Assembly (NCBI RefSeq): GCF_003651225.1
Contig: NZ_RCDB01000002.1
Location: 806,001-870,000, forward strand
DNA length: 64,000 nucleotides
Reading direction: 5' to 3'
Source: Microbacterium telephonicum
Lineage (GTDB): Bacteria; Actinomycetota; Actinomycetes; Actinomycetales; Microbacteriaceae
The number at the start of each line of letters is the position of its first letter. Position 1 is the first letter of the stretch. A program made the position numbers and the translations under genes. The notes below the pieces were generated by a model. It did not search any database and had not been told where the DNA came from. It worked only from the letters and a program-made list of their open reading frames with translations. Shown here one piece after another: positions 9,330 to 17,734 of the stretch.

Positions 9330-9471
9330 GTAGTGGGTTGTCCTTGTTGAGGGTGGGTGTCGGGCTTCGCACTCCCCGGCCGCGCGAACGCGATCGGATG
9401 CCGGAGCCGAAGCGGTGGGTAGGATTGCTCGTCACCGAGGCATGGCATCAGAGCCACACGAGTGACACTCC

Positions 9472-9477
9472 AGGGTA
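9472..9477 (-). promoter_or_regulatory. Probable rpsA promoter, extended -10
   Basis: On the minus strand TGATACCCT forms an extended -10 (TGN before TACCCT), with TGCGAC (9495-9500) 17 nt upstream as a weak -35. This would give an untranslated leader of roughly 135 nt. The rest of the 177-bp space shows no gene. Confidence 0.45.
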
Positions 9478-9506
9478 TCAGAATCCGGGCGCGCGTCGCA
9501 GGCCGC

Positions 9507-10502
9507 TCAGCCGCGCATCGGCTCGGCGGGTGCCTCGGGATCCAGCGGCTCGGCATCCGGCCGCGAGAGGGTCAGCACCGACCACGCGACACGGGGGCTC
9601 GCGGCGAGGTCGTCCTCGATCGCGTTGAGGCGCGCCGCCACCTCGTGCTCGGGGCCGTCGCCGGCCAGGTCGACCGCGGCGAGCAGGAACACGCGGCCGG
9701 GTCCGACGTACTCGATGTGGAGGTACGTCACCGCCGCGACGTCCGCGTGCGCCTGCAGCCGCCGCAGGGCGGCGGCCCGCACCGACGGGTCGACGACGAC
9801 GCCGACGAGATATCGGCTGTTCTGCCGGATGAGGGTGAGCGCGACGACGGCCAGCAGCACGCCGACGAGGATCGATCCGATCGCGTCGGGAACCGCCGAT
9901 CCGGTGATCTGGTGCAGCAGGATGCCGGCGAAGGCGATGACGAGCCCGATGAGCGCGGCCGCATCCTCGAAGAAGACGGCACGCAGTGTCGGGTCCGAGG
10001 TGCGCATGACGTGGTCGAAGAGGTCGCGCTCGGCCGCGCGCGCCCGGCGTCGCGACTGGCGTAGCGCCTGCAGGAAGGAGACGCCCTCGAGCACGAAGGC
10101 GACGCCGAGCACCGCATAGGAGACGCCGAACCGATCGGCGGGCTCCGGATCCAGCAGTTCGCTCACGCCGTGCATGACCGAGACGACCGCGCCGACCGCG
10201 AACAGACCGAACGCCGCGAACATCGACCACACGTACGCGTCACGGCCGTAGCCGAGCGGATGCCGGGCGTCGGCGGGCCGCACGCTGCGTCGGGCGGCGA
10301 CGTACAGGAACACCTCGTTGCCGGTGTCCGCCCAGGAGTGGGCGGCCTCCGCGACCATGCTCGCTGCACCGGTGAGGGCCGCGGCGACGGTCTTGGCGAC
10401 GGCGACCAGCAGGTTCGCGCCGAGGGCGACCAGGACGGTCGTGAGCGATTCGGGCGCGTCGTCGGTGTGCGCACGGTCGTGACGCGGACGCGAGGGGGAC
10501 AT
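9507..10502 (-). CDS. Cation diffusion facilitator family transporter
   Basis: A 331-aa protein of the CDF family, which exports divalent metals in exchange for protons. About six membrane helices are spread over residues 20-235. The metal-site pattern HSWADTGNE (HxxxD) is in helix 2 and FFEDAAALIG (ExxxD type) in helix 5, with the RHPLGYGRD loop between. The C-terminal about 95 residues form the cytoplasmic domain. Metal specificity cannot be read from the sequence. The start ATG (10500-10502) has TAGGGT 7 nt upstream; the longer open frame upstream belongs to the YchJ-like gene region. Confidence 0.88.
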   Translation of the reverse strand: MSPSRPRHDRAHTDDAPESLTTVLVALGANLLVAVAKTVAAALTGAASMVAEAAHSWADTGNEVFLYVAARRSVRPADARHPLGYGRDAYVWSMFAAFGLFAVGAVVSVMHGVSELLDPEPADRFGVSYAVLGVAFVLEGVSFLQALRQSRRRARAAERDLFDHVMRTSDPTLRAVFFEDAAALIGLVIAFAGILLHQITGSAVPDAIGSILVGVLLAVVALTLIRQNSRYLVGVVVDPSVRAAALRRLQAHADVAAVTYLHIEYVGPGRVFLLAAVDLAGDGPEHEVAARLNAIEDDLAASPRVAWSVLTLSRPDAEPLDPEAPAEPMRG

Positions 10503-10509
10503 GGCGCAC

Positions 10510-10515
10510 ACCCTA
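10510..10515 (-). promoter_or_regulatory. CDF transporter -10 element (leaderless)
   Basis: TAGGGT ends 7 nt before the ATG of the transporter gene. Confidence 0.45.
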
Positions 10516-10551
10516 CGCCCGCCCCGCGGGGTCTGGTGGGGCGTCAGCCCC

Positions 10552-10956
10552 TCAGCGCACCGCGCCGTCGAGGTACCACCAGCGGCCGGACTGGAACGCG
10601 AACCGGCTGCGCTCGTGCAGCTCGCCGGCGTCCCGTCCCTGCCGCCAGCGTGCCCGGAACTCCACGACGCCGCGCCGGTCGCCCGGCTGCCCTGCCACGA
10701 CGTCGACGATCTCCAGTCCCACCCAGCGGAGGCCCGCCTCGAGGTCGAGGCTCTCCGGCCGAGTCCCCGGATGCCAGGAGTCCGCGAGGTGTGCGGCGTC
10801 GCCGAGCGCGAAGGCGGTGTAGCGCGACCGCATGAGCGCCTCCGCCGTGCGCGCCGGGGTCCCGGCGAGCACCGGTCCGCAGCAGTCGCCGAAACGCGCG
10901 CCGCCACCGCACGGGCAGGGGGCGGCATCCGCGATCGCCCGCGTGGCGCCGGTCAT
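10552..10956 (-). CDS. YchJ-like (UPF0225) protein with SEC-C type metal motif
   Basis: A 134-aa protein. The N-terminus has CPCGGGARFGDCCGP, a SEC-C-like zinc motif, followed by the family signature EALMRSRYTAFALGD and a small alpha/beta (NTF2-like) domain ending in RSRFAFQSGRWWYLDG. This matches YchJ of proteobacteria in order and length; its role is unknown, perhaps SecA/ribosome-related zinc binding. The ATG overlaps the stop of the TraR-type gene upstream as ATGA, so the two are co-translated. Confidence 0.85.
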   Translation of the reverse strand: MTGATRAIADAAPCPCGGGARFGDCCGPVLAGTPARTAEALMRSRYTAFALGDAAHLADSWHPGTRPESLDLEAGLRWVGLEIVDVVAGQPGDRRGVVEFRARWRQGRDAGELHERSRFAFQSGRWWYLDGAVR

Positions 10957-11303
10957 CGGCCCGCCCGCTGCGCGCACGCGACGCAGCGTGTGGCCTCCGG
11001 CCGGGCCGCCAGCCGCGCCGACGGGATCGCCGCGCCGCAGTCCGCGCACACGCCGTATTCCCCCGCCTCCGCGCGGACGAGCGCCTCGGCGAGCGCCCGC
11101 CGCTCGCCGCGCAGGTCGTCGCGCACGCCGGCGAGCCTCGACCACTCCGACGAGAGCGTCACCCCCTCGGGGTCGTGCTCGTCGTCGGCGGCGTCCTCAC
11201 CCCGCGCCCGGCGCAGCCCGGCCAGCTCCTCGTCGAGCCGCGCGATCCGCGCGTCGAGGAGGGAGGCGGCCGCCCGCAGCCCCGCCGGCACGTCGGTGTC
11301 CAT
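10953..11303 (-). CDS. TraR/DksA-type C4 zinc finger protein
   Basis: A 116-aa protein with an N-terminal helical coiled-coil (LLDARIARLDEELAGLRR onward), the segment TLSSEWSRLAGVRDDLRGE, and a C-terminal four-cysteine finger (CADCGAAI and RCVACA). DksA/TraR proteins bind the RNA polymerase secondary channel, but the actinobacterial relatives may work differently. It forms a two-gene unit with the YchJ-like gene through a 4-bp overlap. The ATG has TACCCT 7 nt upstream. Confidence 0.85.
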   Translation of the reverse strand: MDTDVPAGLRAAASLLDARIARLDEELAGLRRARGEDAADDEHDPEGVTLSSEWSRLAGVRDDLRGERRALAEALVRAEAGEYGVCADCGAAIPSARLAARPEATRCVACAQRAGR

Positions 11304-11310
11304 CGTCCTC

Positions 11311-11316
11311 AGGGTA
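11311..11316 (-). promoter_or_regulatory. TraR/YchJ unit -10 element (leaderless)
   Basis: TACCCT ends 7 nt before the ATG at 11303 and drives the two overlapping genes. Confidence 0.45.
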
Positions 11317-11350
11317 GTCGGGGACCCGGGCGTGGCGCGCGCGGCCGTGA

Positions 11351-11356
11351 CAGGAT
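11351..11356 (+). promoter_or_regulatory. Exonuclease -10 element (leaderless)
   Basis: CAGGAT ends 6 nt before the GTG at 11363. The first base deviates from TANNNT. Confidence 0.35.
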
Positions 11357-11362
11357 GACCCC

Positions 11363-12277
11363 GTGTCCGATCGACTGATGCTGCTCGATTCCGCGAGCCT
11401 GTACTTCCGCGCGTTCTACGGCGTTCCCGACACGGTGGAGGCCCCCGACGGCCGTCCCGTCAATGCTGTCCGCGGCTTCCTGGACATGATCGCGAAGCTC
11501 GTGACGACGTACGAGCCGACGCACCTGGTGGCGTGCTGGGACGACGATTGGCGCCCGCAGTGGCGCGTCGACCTGATCCCGACGTACAAGACGCACCGCG
11601 TCGCGGAGGTCGTCGCCGGCGCACCCGACGTCGAAGAGGTGCCCGATCCGCTCGAGACACAGGTCCCGGTGATCCGCGAGGCCCTCGCCACCCTCGGCGT
11701 CCCGGTGGTCGGTCGCGCCGCGCACGAAGCCGACGACGTCATCGGCAGCTACGCCTCGCAGGCGTCCATGCCCGTCGACGTCGTGACCGGCGACCGCGAC
11801 CTGTTCCAGCTCGTCGACGACGCGCGCGACGTGCGCGTGGTCTACACGGGTCGCGGCATGAGCAACCTCGAAGTGCTCACCGACGCCGCCGTCGTCGCCA
11901 AGTACGGCATCCTCCCGTCGCAGTACGCCGACTTCGCCACACTGCGCGGCGACGCGTCCGACGGCCTGCCGGGGGTCGCCGGGGTGGGCGACAAGACCGC
12001 CGCGTCGCTTCTGGCCGCGCACGGCGATCTCGCCGGCATCCGTGCGGCCGCCGCGACGGGCGAGGGCATCGCCGCGGGCGTGCGCGCCAAGGTGCTCGCC
12101 GCGGCCGACTACCTCGACGTCGCCCCGACGGTGGTGGCGGTCGTGCGCGATCTCGACCTCCCGCCGGTCCCCCGCATCACGGCGCCGGATGCCGCCGCCG
12201 TCGACGCCCTCGCGACGCGCTGGTCACTGGGCTCGTCCGCGGAGCGCGCCGCGGCCGCCCTGCACGCGCGGGCCTGA
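11363..12277 (+). CDS. 5'-3' exonuclease (flap endonuclease fold, Pol I N-domain-like)
   Basis: A 304-aa stand-alone relative of the DNA polymerase I 5' nuclease domain. It has the metal-binding acidic residues in LMLLDSASLYFRAF, WDDDWRPQWR, AHEADDVIGSYA (the EADD core) and VTGDRDLFQLV, then the helix-hairpin-helix GDASDGLPGVAGVGDKTAASLLA. It probably removes RNA primers or flaps as a second enzyme beside PolA. No polymerase domain follows. The gene is monocistronic and starts at GTG. It meets the PHP-domain gene head-on. Confidence 0.93.
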   Translation: MSDRLMLLDSASLYFRAFYGVPDTVEAPDGRPVNAVRGFLDMIAKLVTTYEPTHLVACWDDDWRPQWRVDLIPTYKTHRVAEVVAGAPDVEEVPDPLETQVPVIREALATLGVPVVGRAAHEADDVIGSYASQASMPVDVVTGDRDLFQLVDDARDVRVVYTGRGMSNLEVLTDAAVVAKYGILPSQYADFATLRGDASDGLPGVAGVGDKTAASLLAAHGDLAGIRAAAATGEGIAAGVRAKVLAAADYLDVAPTVVAVVRDLDLPPVPRITAPDAAAVDALATRWSLGSSAERAAAALHARA

Positions 12278-12311
12278 GCGCCGAGAGCGAGAGCGGTCAG
12301 CGTGGGAGCGC

Positions 12312-13298
12312 TCAGCGCGCGAGCCACTCCCGCAACCGCTCGAGCGGCCAGGTCGTGACGATGCGCTCGGCGGGCACGCCGGCGCGCTCGGCCCGGGCGG
12401 CGCCCTCGTCGAGCAGACCGAGCTGACCGGGCGCGTGCGCGTCGGAGTCGATCGAGAACAGGCAGCCCTCCTCGAGCGCGACGGCGATGAGCTCGTCCGG
12501 CGGATCCTCGCGCTCGGGACGCGCGTTGATCTCGACCGCGACGCCGTGCGCGGCGCAGGCGGCGAAGACGGCGCGCGCGTCGAGCGTCGACGGCGGACGC
12601 GTCCCGCGCTCGCCGCGGATGAGGCGACCCGTGACGTGCCCCAGTACGTCGACGCGCGAGTCCGACACCGCCGCGATCAGGCGCCGCGTCATGGGGCCGC
12701 GCTCCATCCGAAGCTTCGAGTGCGCCGATGCGACGACGACGTCGAGCTCGTCGAGCAGGTCCGGCTCCTGGTCGAGGGCGCCGTCCTCGAGGATGTCGAC
12801 CTCGATGCCGCTGAGCAGCGTGAACCCGCCGCCGCTGAAGCCCGCGACGACGTCGAGCTGTTCGCGCAGACGCTCCGCGGAAAGCCCGCGTGCGACGCGC
12901 AGCCTCGGCGAGTGGTCGGTGAGCGCCAGGTACTCGTGCCCGAGCGCCCGGGCGGCGGCGACCATCGCCTCGATCGGGGTCTGCCCGTCCGACCACTCCG
13001 AGTGGCAGTGCAGGTCGCCGCGCAGCGCGGCCCGCAGCGACGAGACGGCCGGCGCGTAGCGGGCCCGCAGCTCGGCGAGGTAGGCGGGCACCTCGCCGGC
13101 CACCGCTTCCTGGATGACGGCGAGCGAGGTGTCCCCGACGCCGGCCGTGCGTCGCAGCAGGGCGCTGTCGGCGAGCTGGTCGGGCGTGAAGTCCTCGATC
13201 GCCCGCGCCGCGGCACGGAACGCCTTCGACCGGTAGCGCGAGGCCCGTTCGCGTTCGAGCAGCGTCGCGATCTCGGTCAGCGCGTCGATCGGATCCAT
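12312..13298 (-). CDS. PHP-domain hydrolase with N-terminal helix-hairpin-helix (PolX C-terminal-like)
   Basis: A 328-aa protein. The first about 90 residues hold a short HhH region (LLRRTAGVGDTSLAVIQE). From about residue 95 a PHP metallo-phosphoesterase starts with GDLHCHSEWSDG, then LALTDHSPRL, SGIEVDILEDG, VVASAHS, VLGHVTGR, VEINARPER and SIDSDAH, so all metal-binding histidines and acids are present. This is the C-terminal half of PolX-type enzymes without the polymerase domain. The substrate is unknown (phosphoester, maybe DNA end). The ATG at 13298 has TACGGT 6 nt upstream. Confidence 0.88.
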   Translation of the reverse strand: MDPIDALTEIATLLERERASRYRSKAFRAAARAIEDFTPDQLADSALLRRTAGVGDTSLAVIQEAVAGEVPAYLAELRARYAPAVSSLRAALRGDLHCHSEWSDGQTPIEAMVAAARALGHEYLALTDHSPRLRVARGLSAERLREQLDVVAGFSGGGFTLLSGIEVDILEDGALDQEPDLLDELDVVVASAHSKLRMERGPMTRRLIAAVSDSRVDVLGHVTGRLIRGERGTRPPSTLDARAVFAACAAHGVAVEINARPEREDPPDELIAVALEEGCLFSIDSDAHAPGQLGLLDEGAARAERAGVPAERIVTTWPLERLREWLAR

Positions 13299-13304
13299 GA
13301 CGGC

Positions 13305-13310
13305 ACCGTA
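13305..13310 (-). promoter_or_regulatory. PHP gene -10 element (leaderless)
   Basis: TACGGT ends 6 nt before the ATG, just downstream of the terminator hairpin of the preceding gene. Confidence 0.45.
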
Positions 13311-13315
13311 ACGCC

Positions 13316-13348
13316 GAAAAGGCCCGCACACACGGTGCGGGCCTTTTC
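13316..13348 (-). terminator. Rho-independent terminator after small membrane protein gene
   Basis: A perfect 14-bp stem (GAAAAGGCCCGCAC with its complement) and a 5-nt loop, ending in a TTTTC run on either strand. It sits 8 bp past the stop of the 13357-13848 gene and isolates the PHP gene. Confidence 0.88.
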
Positions 13349-13356
13349 GATGCGGG

Positions 13357-13848
13357 TCAGGATGCGACGCTGGCGCGGCGAACGACGACCGGGATCGACG
13401 CGAGGCGGTGGATCGCCCAACCGAACAGGATCGACAGGACACCGACACCCATCGCGAACGCGGCGACACCGAAGGAGACGACCGAGGTGAACAGCGACGA
13501 GCGCAGGAACGAGGCGTTCATGAGCGTCGCACGTACGGGGTCCTCGCGGTCGAGCTGGGCGTAGGTCTTGCCGTCGGACATCTCCAGCGCGTGGTGCTGG
13601 ATGATGTCGGCCTGGACGTAGGCGGTGAACGGGCCGGACACGGTCTGGCCCTGGAAGGCGGCGGCGTCGTCCGGGACGACGATGTTCTCGGCCTGGAGCT
13701 GGGTGGAGACCATGATCCAGACGACGATTCCGACGACGATGAGCGCGACTCCGCCCAGCATGCCGAGGATGCCGGCGGCCTTGACGAGGCCGACCTTCTT
13801 CTCGGGGGGCGCGACGGTGTCCGCGGTAGTGACAGCTGCTTCAGACAT
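13357..13848 (-). CDS. Small actinobacterial membrane protein, function unknown
   Basis: A 163-aa protein with a charged N-terminus, one membrane helix at about residues 25-48, an outside loop with TQLQAENIVVPDDAAAF and a second helix near residues 118-145, ending in a short basic tail. Relatives are often named aromatic ring-opening dioxygenase LigA in databases; nothing in the sequence supports an enzyme and that name should not be used. The ATG has GAGAGG upstream at about 10 nt. Monocistronic, closed by a strong terminator. Confidence 0.75.
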   Translation of the reverse strand: MSEAAVTTADTVAPPEKKVGLVKAAGILGMLGGVALIVVGIVVWIMVSTQLQAENIVVPDDAAAFQGQTVSGPFTAYVQADIIQHHALEMSDGKTYAQLDREDPVRATLMNASFLRSSLFTSVVSFGVAAFAMGVGVLSILFGWAIHRLASIPVVVRRASVAS

Positions 13849-13963
13849 GGGAGCGATTCCTCTCGGGGGCTCTTCCGAGCCGGTGGATGACTTCACGCTA
13901 TCGAGCGCCTTCATAGCGGGGGAAGGGTCGCGCCGGGAAAAATGGGAATCAGCTGAAAGCTGG

Positions 13964-15025
13964 TCAGACCACAGGACGGGACGTCGCGTCGATCCACGCC
14001 GACAGGGTGTTCGCCGCCGCTCCCGAATCGATCGCCGCGGCCGCGTCGGCCATCGCGGCGACCAGCCTCTCGACGATCGCGATCTGCGCCTGGGCGGCAT
14101 CCTGCGACAGCCGGTAGGCGACGATCCCCGCCGCCGCGTTCAGCAGCACGATGTCGCGCACCGGGCCCGACTCCCCCGCGAGCACCCGGTGGACAACGCT
14201 CGCGTTGTGCGCGGCGTCGCCCCCGAGCAGATCGTCGATGCGCGCGAGCGGGATGCCGAGGTCGCGCGGATCGAGATCGTGCTCACGCACGTCGCCGCGG
14301 CTGATCTCCCACAGCCGGCTGTGGCCCGTCGTGGTCAGCTCGTCGAGCCCGTCGTCTCCGCGGAAGACGAGGGCGGTCGCCCCGCGGGTGCGGAAGACGC
14401 CCGTGATGAGGGGCACGCGGTCCGCGCTCGCGACGCCGACGGCGTTGGCCTCGGCCCGGGCCGGGTTGCACAGCGGCCCCAGGAAGTTGAACACCGTCGG
14501 CACGCCGAGCTCGGCCCGCGTCGGACCGGCGTGGCGGAATCCGGGATGGAAAGCGGAGGCGAAGGCGAAGGTGATGCCCGTCTCGGCCAGTACCGAGGCG
14601 ACGCGCTCCGGCGGCAGCGTCAGGTCGATCCCGAGCGCCCCCAGCACGTCCGACGAGCCGGATGCGGAACTCGCGGCGCGGTTGCCGTGCTTGACGACCG
14701 GGATGCCGGTGGCAGCCGCGACGATCGAGGACATCGTCGACACGTTGACGGTGCCGAAGCGGTCGCCGCCGGTCCCGACGATGTCGAGGACGTCGGCGGG
14801 CACCGGGAGGGGCAGCGCCGCCTCGAGGATCGCGTCCCGGAAGCCCACGACCTCGTCGACGGTCTCCCCCTTCGCACGCAGCGCCACGAGGAACCCGGCC
14901 AGCTGCGACGGGGTCGCCTCCCCCGCCATCACCTTGCGCATCGCCCACGTGGACTCGGAGACGCTCAGGTCGCGTCGCGACAGCAGTGCGGTGAGGATCT
15001 CGGGCCAGGAGTACAGCTCCGTCAT
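13964..15025 (-). CDS. trpD: Anthranilate phosphoribosyltransferase
   Basis: A 353-aa enzyme that joins anthranilate and PRPP in tryptophan synthesis. The PRPP site [17 protein letters not shown] and [21 protein letters not shown], plus [11 protein letters not shown], are clear signatures of the TrpD family. It stands alone, away from other trp genes, as is common in actinobacteria. The chosen ATG (15023-15025) starts the all-helical N-domain; TAGGAT lies 8 nt upstream. It is divergent from ctaE. Confidence 0.95.
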   Translation of the reverse strand: MTELYSWPEILTALLSRRDLSVSESTWAMRKVMAGEATPSQLAGFLVALRAKGETVDEVVGFRDAILEAALPLPVPADVLDIVGTGGDRFGTVNVSTMSSIVAAATGIPVVKHGNRAASSASGSSDVLGALGIDLTLPPERVASVLAETGITFAFASAFHPGFRHAGPTRAELGVPTVFNFLGPLCNPARAEANAVGVASADRVPLITGVFRTRGATALVFRGDDGLDELTTTGHSRLWEISRGDVREHDLDPRDLGIPLARIDDLLGGDAAHNASVVHRVLAGESGPVRDIVLLNAAAGIVAYRLSQDAAQAQIAIVERLVAAMADAAAAIDSGAAANTLSAWIDATSRPVV

Positions 15026-15033
15026 GGCCCCCG

Positions 15034-15039
15034 ATCCTA
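15034..15039 (-). promoter_or_regulatory. trpD -10 element
   Basis: TAGGAT ends 8 nt before the trpD ATG, giving at most a 1-2 nt leader. Confidence 0.4.
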
Positions 15040-15143
15040 TCGGGGCGCGCACAGCGAACTCGCGGGAGACTCCGAGCGAGCTCGGATCCCCTCCGAAAGT
15101 CGAACCCACCTTCAGTGATGCGGAAAGCCGTCGCCGAATCAGC

Positions 15144-15149
15144 CATAAT
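15144..15149 (+). promoter_or_regulatory. ctaE-qcrCAB -10 element (leaderless)
   Basis: CATAAT ends 6 nt before the GTG start of ctaE, the first gene of the four-gene respiratory operon. Confidence 0.45.
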
Positions 15150-15155
15150 GGGGAC

Positions 15156-15791
15156 GTGACGACGACTCCTGCGACCTATTCCCAGGCCTTGCGATCCGTG
15201 AAACGGCCGGATCCGGTCGCTGTCGGCACCATCGTGTGGCTCGGCAGCGAGGTGATGTTCTTCGCCGGTCTGTTCGCGATCTACTTCACGCTGCGCAACG
15301 CCTCGCCCGAACTGTGGGCCGAGCGCACCGAGCTGCTGAACATCCCGTTCGCCGCCGTCAACACGCTCATCCTGGTGCTCTCGTCGTTCACCGCCCAGGC
15401 CGGCGTCTTCGCCGCCGAGCGCTTCCAGCCCTACCGCAAGGGCTCCATCTGGCAATTCCGTCAGTGGGGCATGGTCGAGTGGTTCTTCCTCACCTTCGTC
15501 ATGGGTGCGGTCTTCGTCTCGGGCCAGGTCTGGGAGTACGCGACGCTCGTGCTGGAGGGCATGCCCATCAGCGCCGACTCCTACGCGTCGGCCTTCTACC
15601 TCACCACCGGTTTCCACGCCCTGCACGTGACCGGCGGTCTCATCGCGTTCCTGCTCGTGATCGGGCGGGCCTACGCGGTCAAGAACTTCGGCCGCAAGGA
15701 GATGACCTCCTCGATCGTCGTCTCCTACTACTGGCACTTCGTCGACGTCGTGTGGATCGTCCTGTTCGTCGTCATCTACTTCGTCAAGTGA
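15156..15791 (+). CDS. ctaE: Cytochrome c oxidase subunit III
   Basis: A 211-aa membrane subunit of the aa3 oxidase. It has five hydrophobic segments, the short five-helix form found in actinobacteria, with [28 protein letters not shown] and [11 protein letters not shown] as family signatures. The start is GTG at 15156; the nearby ATG at 15148 runs into a stop at once. It heads the operon ctaE-qcrC-qcrA-qcrB, whose products and CtaC/D/F form one bcc-aa3 supercomplex. The next gene follows after 23 bp. Confidence 0.96.
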   Translation: MTTTPATYSQALRSVKRPDPVAVGTIVWLGSEVMFFAGLFAIYFTLRNASPELWAERTELLNIPFAAVNTLILVLSSFTAQAGVFAAERFQPYRKGSIWQFRQWGMVEWFFLTFVMGAVFVSGQVWEYATLVLEGMPISADSYASAFYLTTGFHALHVTGGLIAFLLVIGRAYAVKNFGRKEMTSSIVVSYYWHFVDVVWIVLFVVIYFVK

Positions 15792-15814
15792 CGAGAGCGG
15801 AGCTGAGTACGTCC

Positions 15815-16615
15815 ATGGCATCCAAGAAACAGCGCCAGACCGGCCGCCGCAGCAAGTGGGCGGCCGCCGCCCTCATCGGCATCGGCCTGCTCGTCAGCGG
15901 CGGCATCTACGCCGGCGCCTCCGCGGCGATGGCCGCGACCGAGCCGACCCAGTCCTCGGCCGCGTCGTTGACCGTCGAAGACGGCAAGAAGCTCTTCCAG
16001 GCCAACTGCGCCACGTGCCACGGCCTCAACATGGAGGGCACCGCGGACGGCCCGTCGCTGTACGGCGTCGGCGAGCTCGCGGTCGAGTTCCAGATGTCGA
16101 CGGGGCGCATGCCGCTGCAGATGCAGGGGCCGCAGGCTCCACAGAAGCCGGTGCAGTTCACCGAAGACCAGATCAAGGCCGTCGCGGCGTGGGTGCAGTC
16201 CACCTCCCCCGGCCCGTCCTACCCGTCGGACGAGACCCTCGACGGCGAGGGCGACGTGGCCAACGGCGCCGAGCTGTTCCGCATCAACTGCGCGATGTGC
16301 CACAACGTCGCCGCCGCCGGCGGCGCCCTGACCGAGGGCAAGTACGCCCCCGCGCTGACGACGACCAGCCCGCTGCACATCTACGCGGCGATGGTCACCG
16401 GCCCGCAGAACATGCCGGTCTTCAACGACATGACCCTCACCACCGACGAGAAGCGCGACATCATCTCCGCGCTCATGTGGATGCAGCAGAACGAGTCGGC
16501 CGGAGGCTTCAACCTCGGCTCGCTCGGCCCCGTCTCCGAGGGCCTGTTCATCTGGATCTTCGGCATCGGGTCCCTCATCGGCCTCACCGTGTGGATCACG
16601 GCGAAGTCGAACTGA
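15815..16615 (+). CDS. qcrC: Diheme cytochrome c subunit of the bcc complex
   Basis: A 266-aa electron carrier that replaces soluble cytochrome c by shuttling electrons from the Rieske protein to CuA. An N-terminal membrane anchor (about residues 15-40) is followed by two heme c sites, CATCH at 65-69 and CAMCH at 159-163, with methionine-rich segments (MPLQMQ; MPVF) that supply axial ligands, and a C-terminal membrane helix. Two hemes in one chain are the hallmark of actinobacterial supercomplexes. It is in an operon, 39 bp before qcrA. Confidence 0.96.
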   Translation: MASKKQRQTGRRSKWAAAALIGIGLLVSGGIYAGASAAMAATEPTQSSAASLTVEDGKKLFQANCATCHGLNMEGTADGPSLYGVGELAVEFQMSTGRMPLQMQGPQAPQKPVQFTEDQIKAVAAWVQSTSPGPSYPSDETLDGEGDVANGAELFRINCAMCHNVAAAGGALTEGKYAPALTTTSPLHIYAAMVTGPQNMPVFNDMTLTTDEKRDIISALMWMQQNESAGGFNLGSLGPVSEGLFIWIFGIGSLIGLTVWITAKSN

Positions 16616-16654
16616 TCACACTGACGTAGACGTAGGAAAGCGACGAGGAGCACC

Positions 16655-17734
16655 ATGGCACACGAGGAAGACGCGCTCGAGCACGAGAGGGCTTCATGGA
16701 AGCCTTCCGCCGGGCTCGCTGTCGCGGTTCCCGACCCCGTGCAGAACCCGGGGCTTCCCCCGCACCGGCACCGCGTGACCGACCAGGACCCGGCGGCGAT
16801 GACGCGCGCCGTGCGCACGGTCTACACGTTGTTCTACCTGTCGCTGGCCGGCAGCATCTGGGCGGTCGCCGCCTACATGCTGTTCCCGATCGAGAGCGGC
16901 CGGATCATCGACATCCGGCACAACAACCTCTTCATCGGTCTCGGCATCGGCCTGGCCCTGCTCGCGATCGGCCTCGGCGCGATCCACTGGTCCAAGGCGA
17001 TCATGTCCGACAAGGAGTTCATCGAGCCGCGTCACGCGACCCGTGGTCGTGACACGACGCGCGAAGCGGCCGTGCAGGCGTTCCGCGACGCGAACGAGGA
17101 GTCCGGCTTCGGCCGCCGCACCGCCATCCGCGGTTCGCTGATCGCCGCCCTCGTGGCCTCGATCGTCCCCGGCATCACGCTGTTCCGCGGTCTCGCACCG
17201 CACAACAGCGAAGCCAAGCCCATGGCCGGCGACCCGGTCGCGCTCCTCAGCCACACCATGTGGAAGGAGGGCGAGCGCCTCGCGCACGACCCCAGCGGCG
17301 AGCCCATCCGCGCCGCCGACCTGACGCTCGGCTCGGCCGTGCACGTCATCCCGGAGTCCCTCGCCGACCTCAGCCACCACGACGGCTACCTCGAGGAGAA
17401 GGCCAAGGCGATCGTGTTGCTCATGCGCCTGCTGCCCGAGCAGCTGGTCGAGGAGGAGGACCGCAAGGACTGGTCGTACGACGGCATCGTCGCGTACTCG
17501 AAGGTCTGCACGCACGTCGGCTGCCCCGTCGCCCTGTACGAGCAGCAGACCCACCACCTCCTCTGCCCCTGCCACCAGTCGCAGTTCGACGTGGAGCGCG
17601 GCGCCGCGGTCATCTTCGGCCCGGCCGCCCGTCCGCTGCCTCAGCTGCCGATCACCGTCGACGCCGAGGGCTACCTCGTCGCGCGCAGCGACTTCACCGA
17701 ACCTGTCGGCCCGAGCTTCTGGGAGCGCCATTGA
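16655..17734 (+). CDS. qcrA: Rieske iron-sulfur subunit of the bcc complex
   Basis: A 359-aa subunit that takes electrons from menaquinol. Three membrane helices (about 55-77, 93-110, 160-178) are characteristic of actinobacterial QcrA. The [2Fe-2S] site is CTHVGC (C285, H287, C290) plus CPCH (C304, H307), followed by GPAARPLPQLPI. GAGGAG lies a few bases before the ATG. Its stop codon overlaps the TTG start of qcrB, which indicates coupled translation. Confidence 0.96.
   Translation: MAHEEDALEHERASWKPSAGLAVAVPDPVQNPGLPPHRHRVTDQDPAAMTRAVRTVYTLFYLSLAGSIWAVAAYMLFPIESGRIIDIRHNNLFIGLGIGLALLAIGLGAIHWSKAIMSDKEFIEPRHATRGRDTTREAAVQAFRDANEESGFGRRTAIRGSLIAALVASIVPGITLFRGLAPHNSEAKPMAGDPVALLSHTMWKEGERLAHDPSGEPIRAADLTLGSAVHVIPESLADLSHHDGYLEEKAKAIVLLMRLLPEQLVEEEDRKDWSYDGIVAYSKVCTHVGCPVALYEQQTHHLLCPCHQSQFDVERGAAVIFGPAARPLPQLPITVDAEGYLVARSDFTEPVGPSFWERH

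Noticed and set aside
6118..9333. A 1071-codon open frame on the + strand
   Set aside because: It is antisense to the histidine kinase and rpsA, both certain genes; its composition is a codon-bias artefact.
12278..12311. TGAGCGC/GCGCTCA inverted repeat between exonuclease and PHP genes as a terminator
   Set aside because: The arms are short and far apart for a gap of 34 bp, with no T-run; not enough to call.
13357..13848. The usual database name LigA (aromatic ring-opening dioxygenase) for this gene
   Set aside because: No metal-binding or dioxygenase motif; only two membrane helices and a loop.
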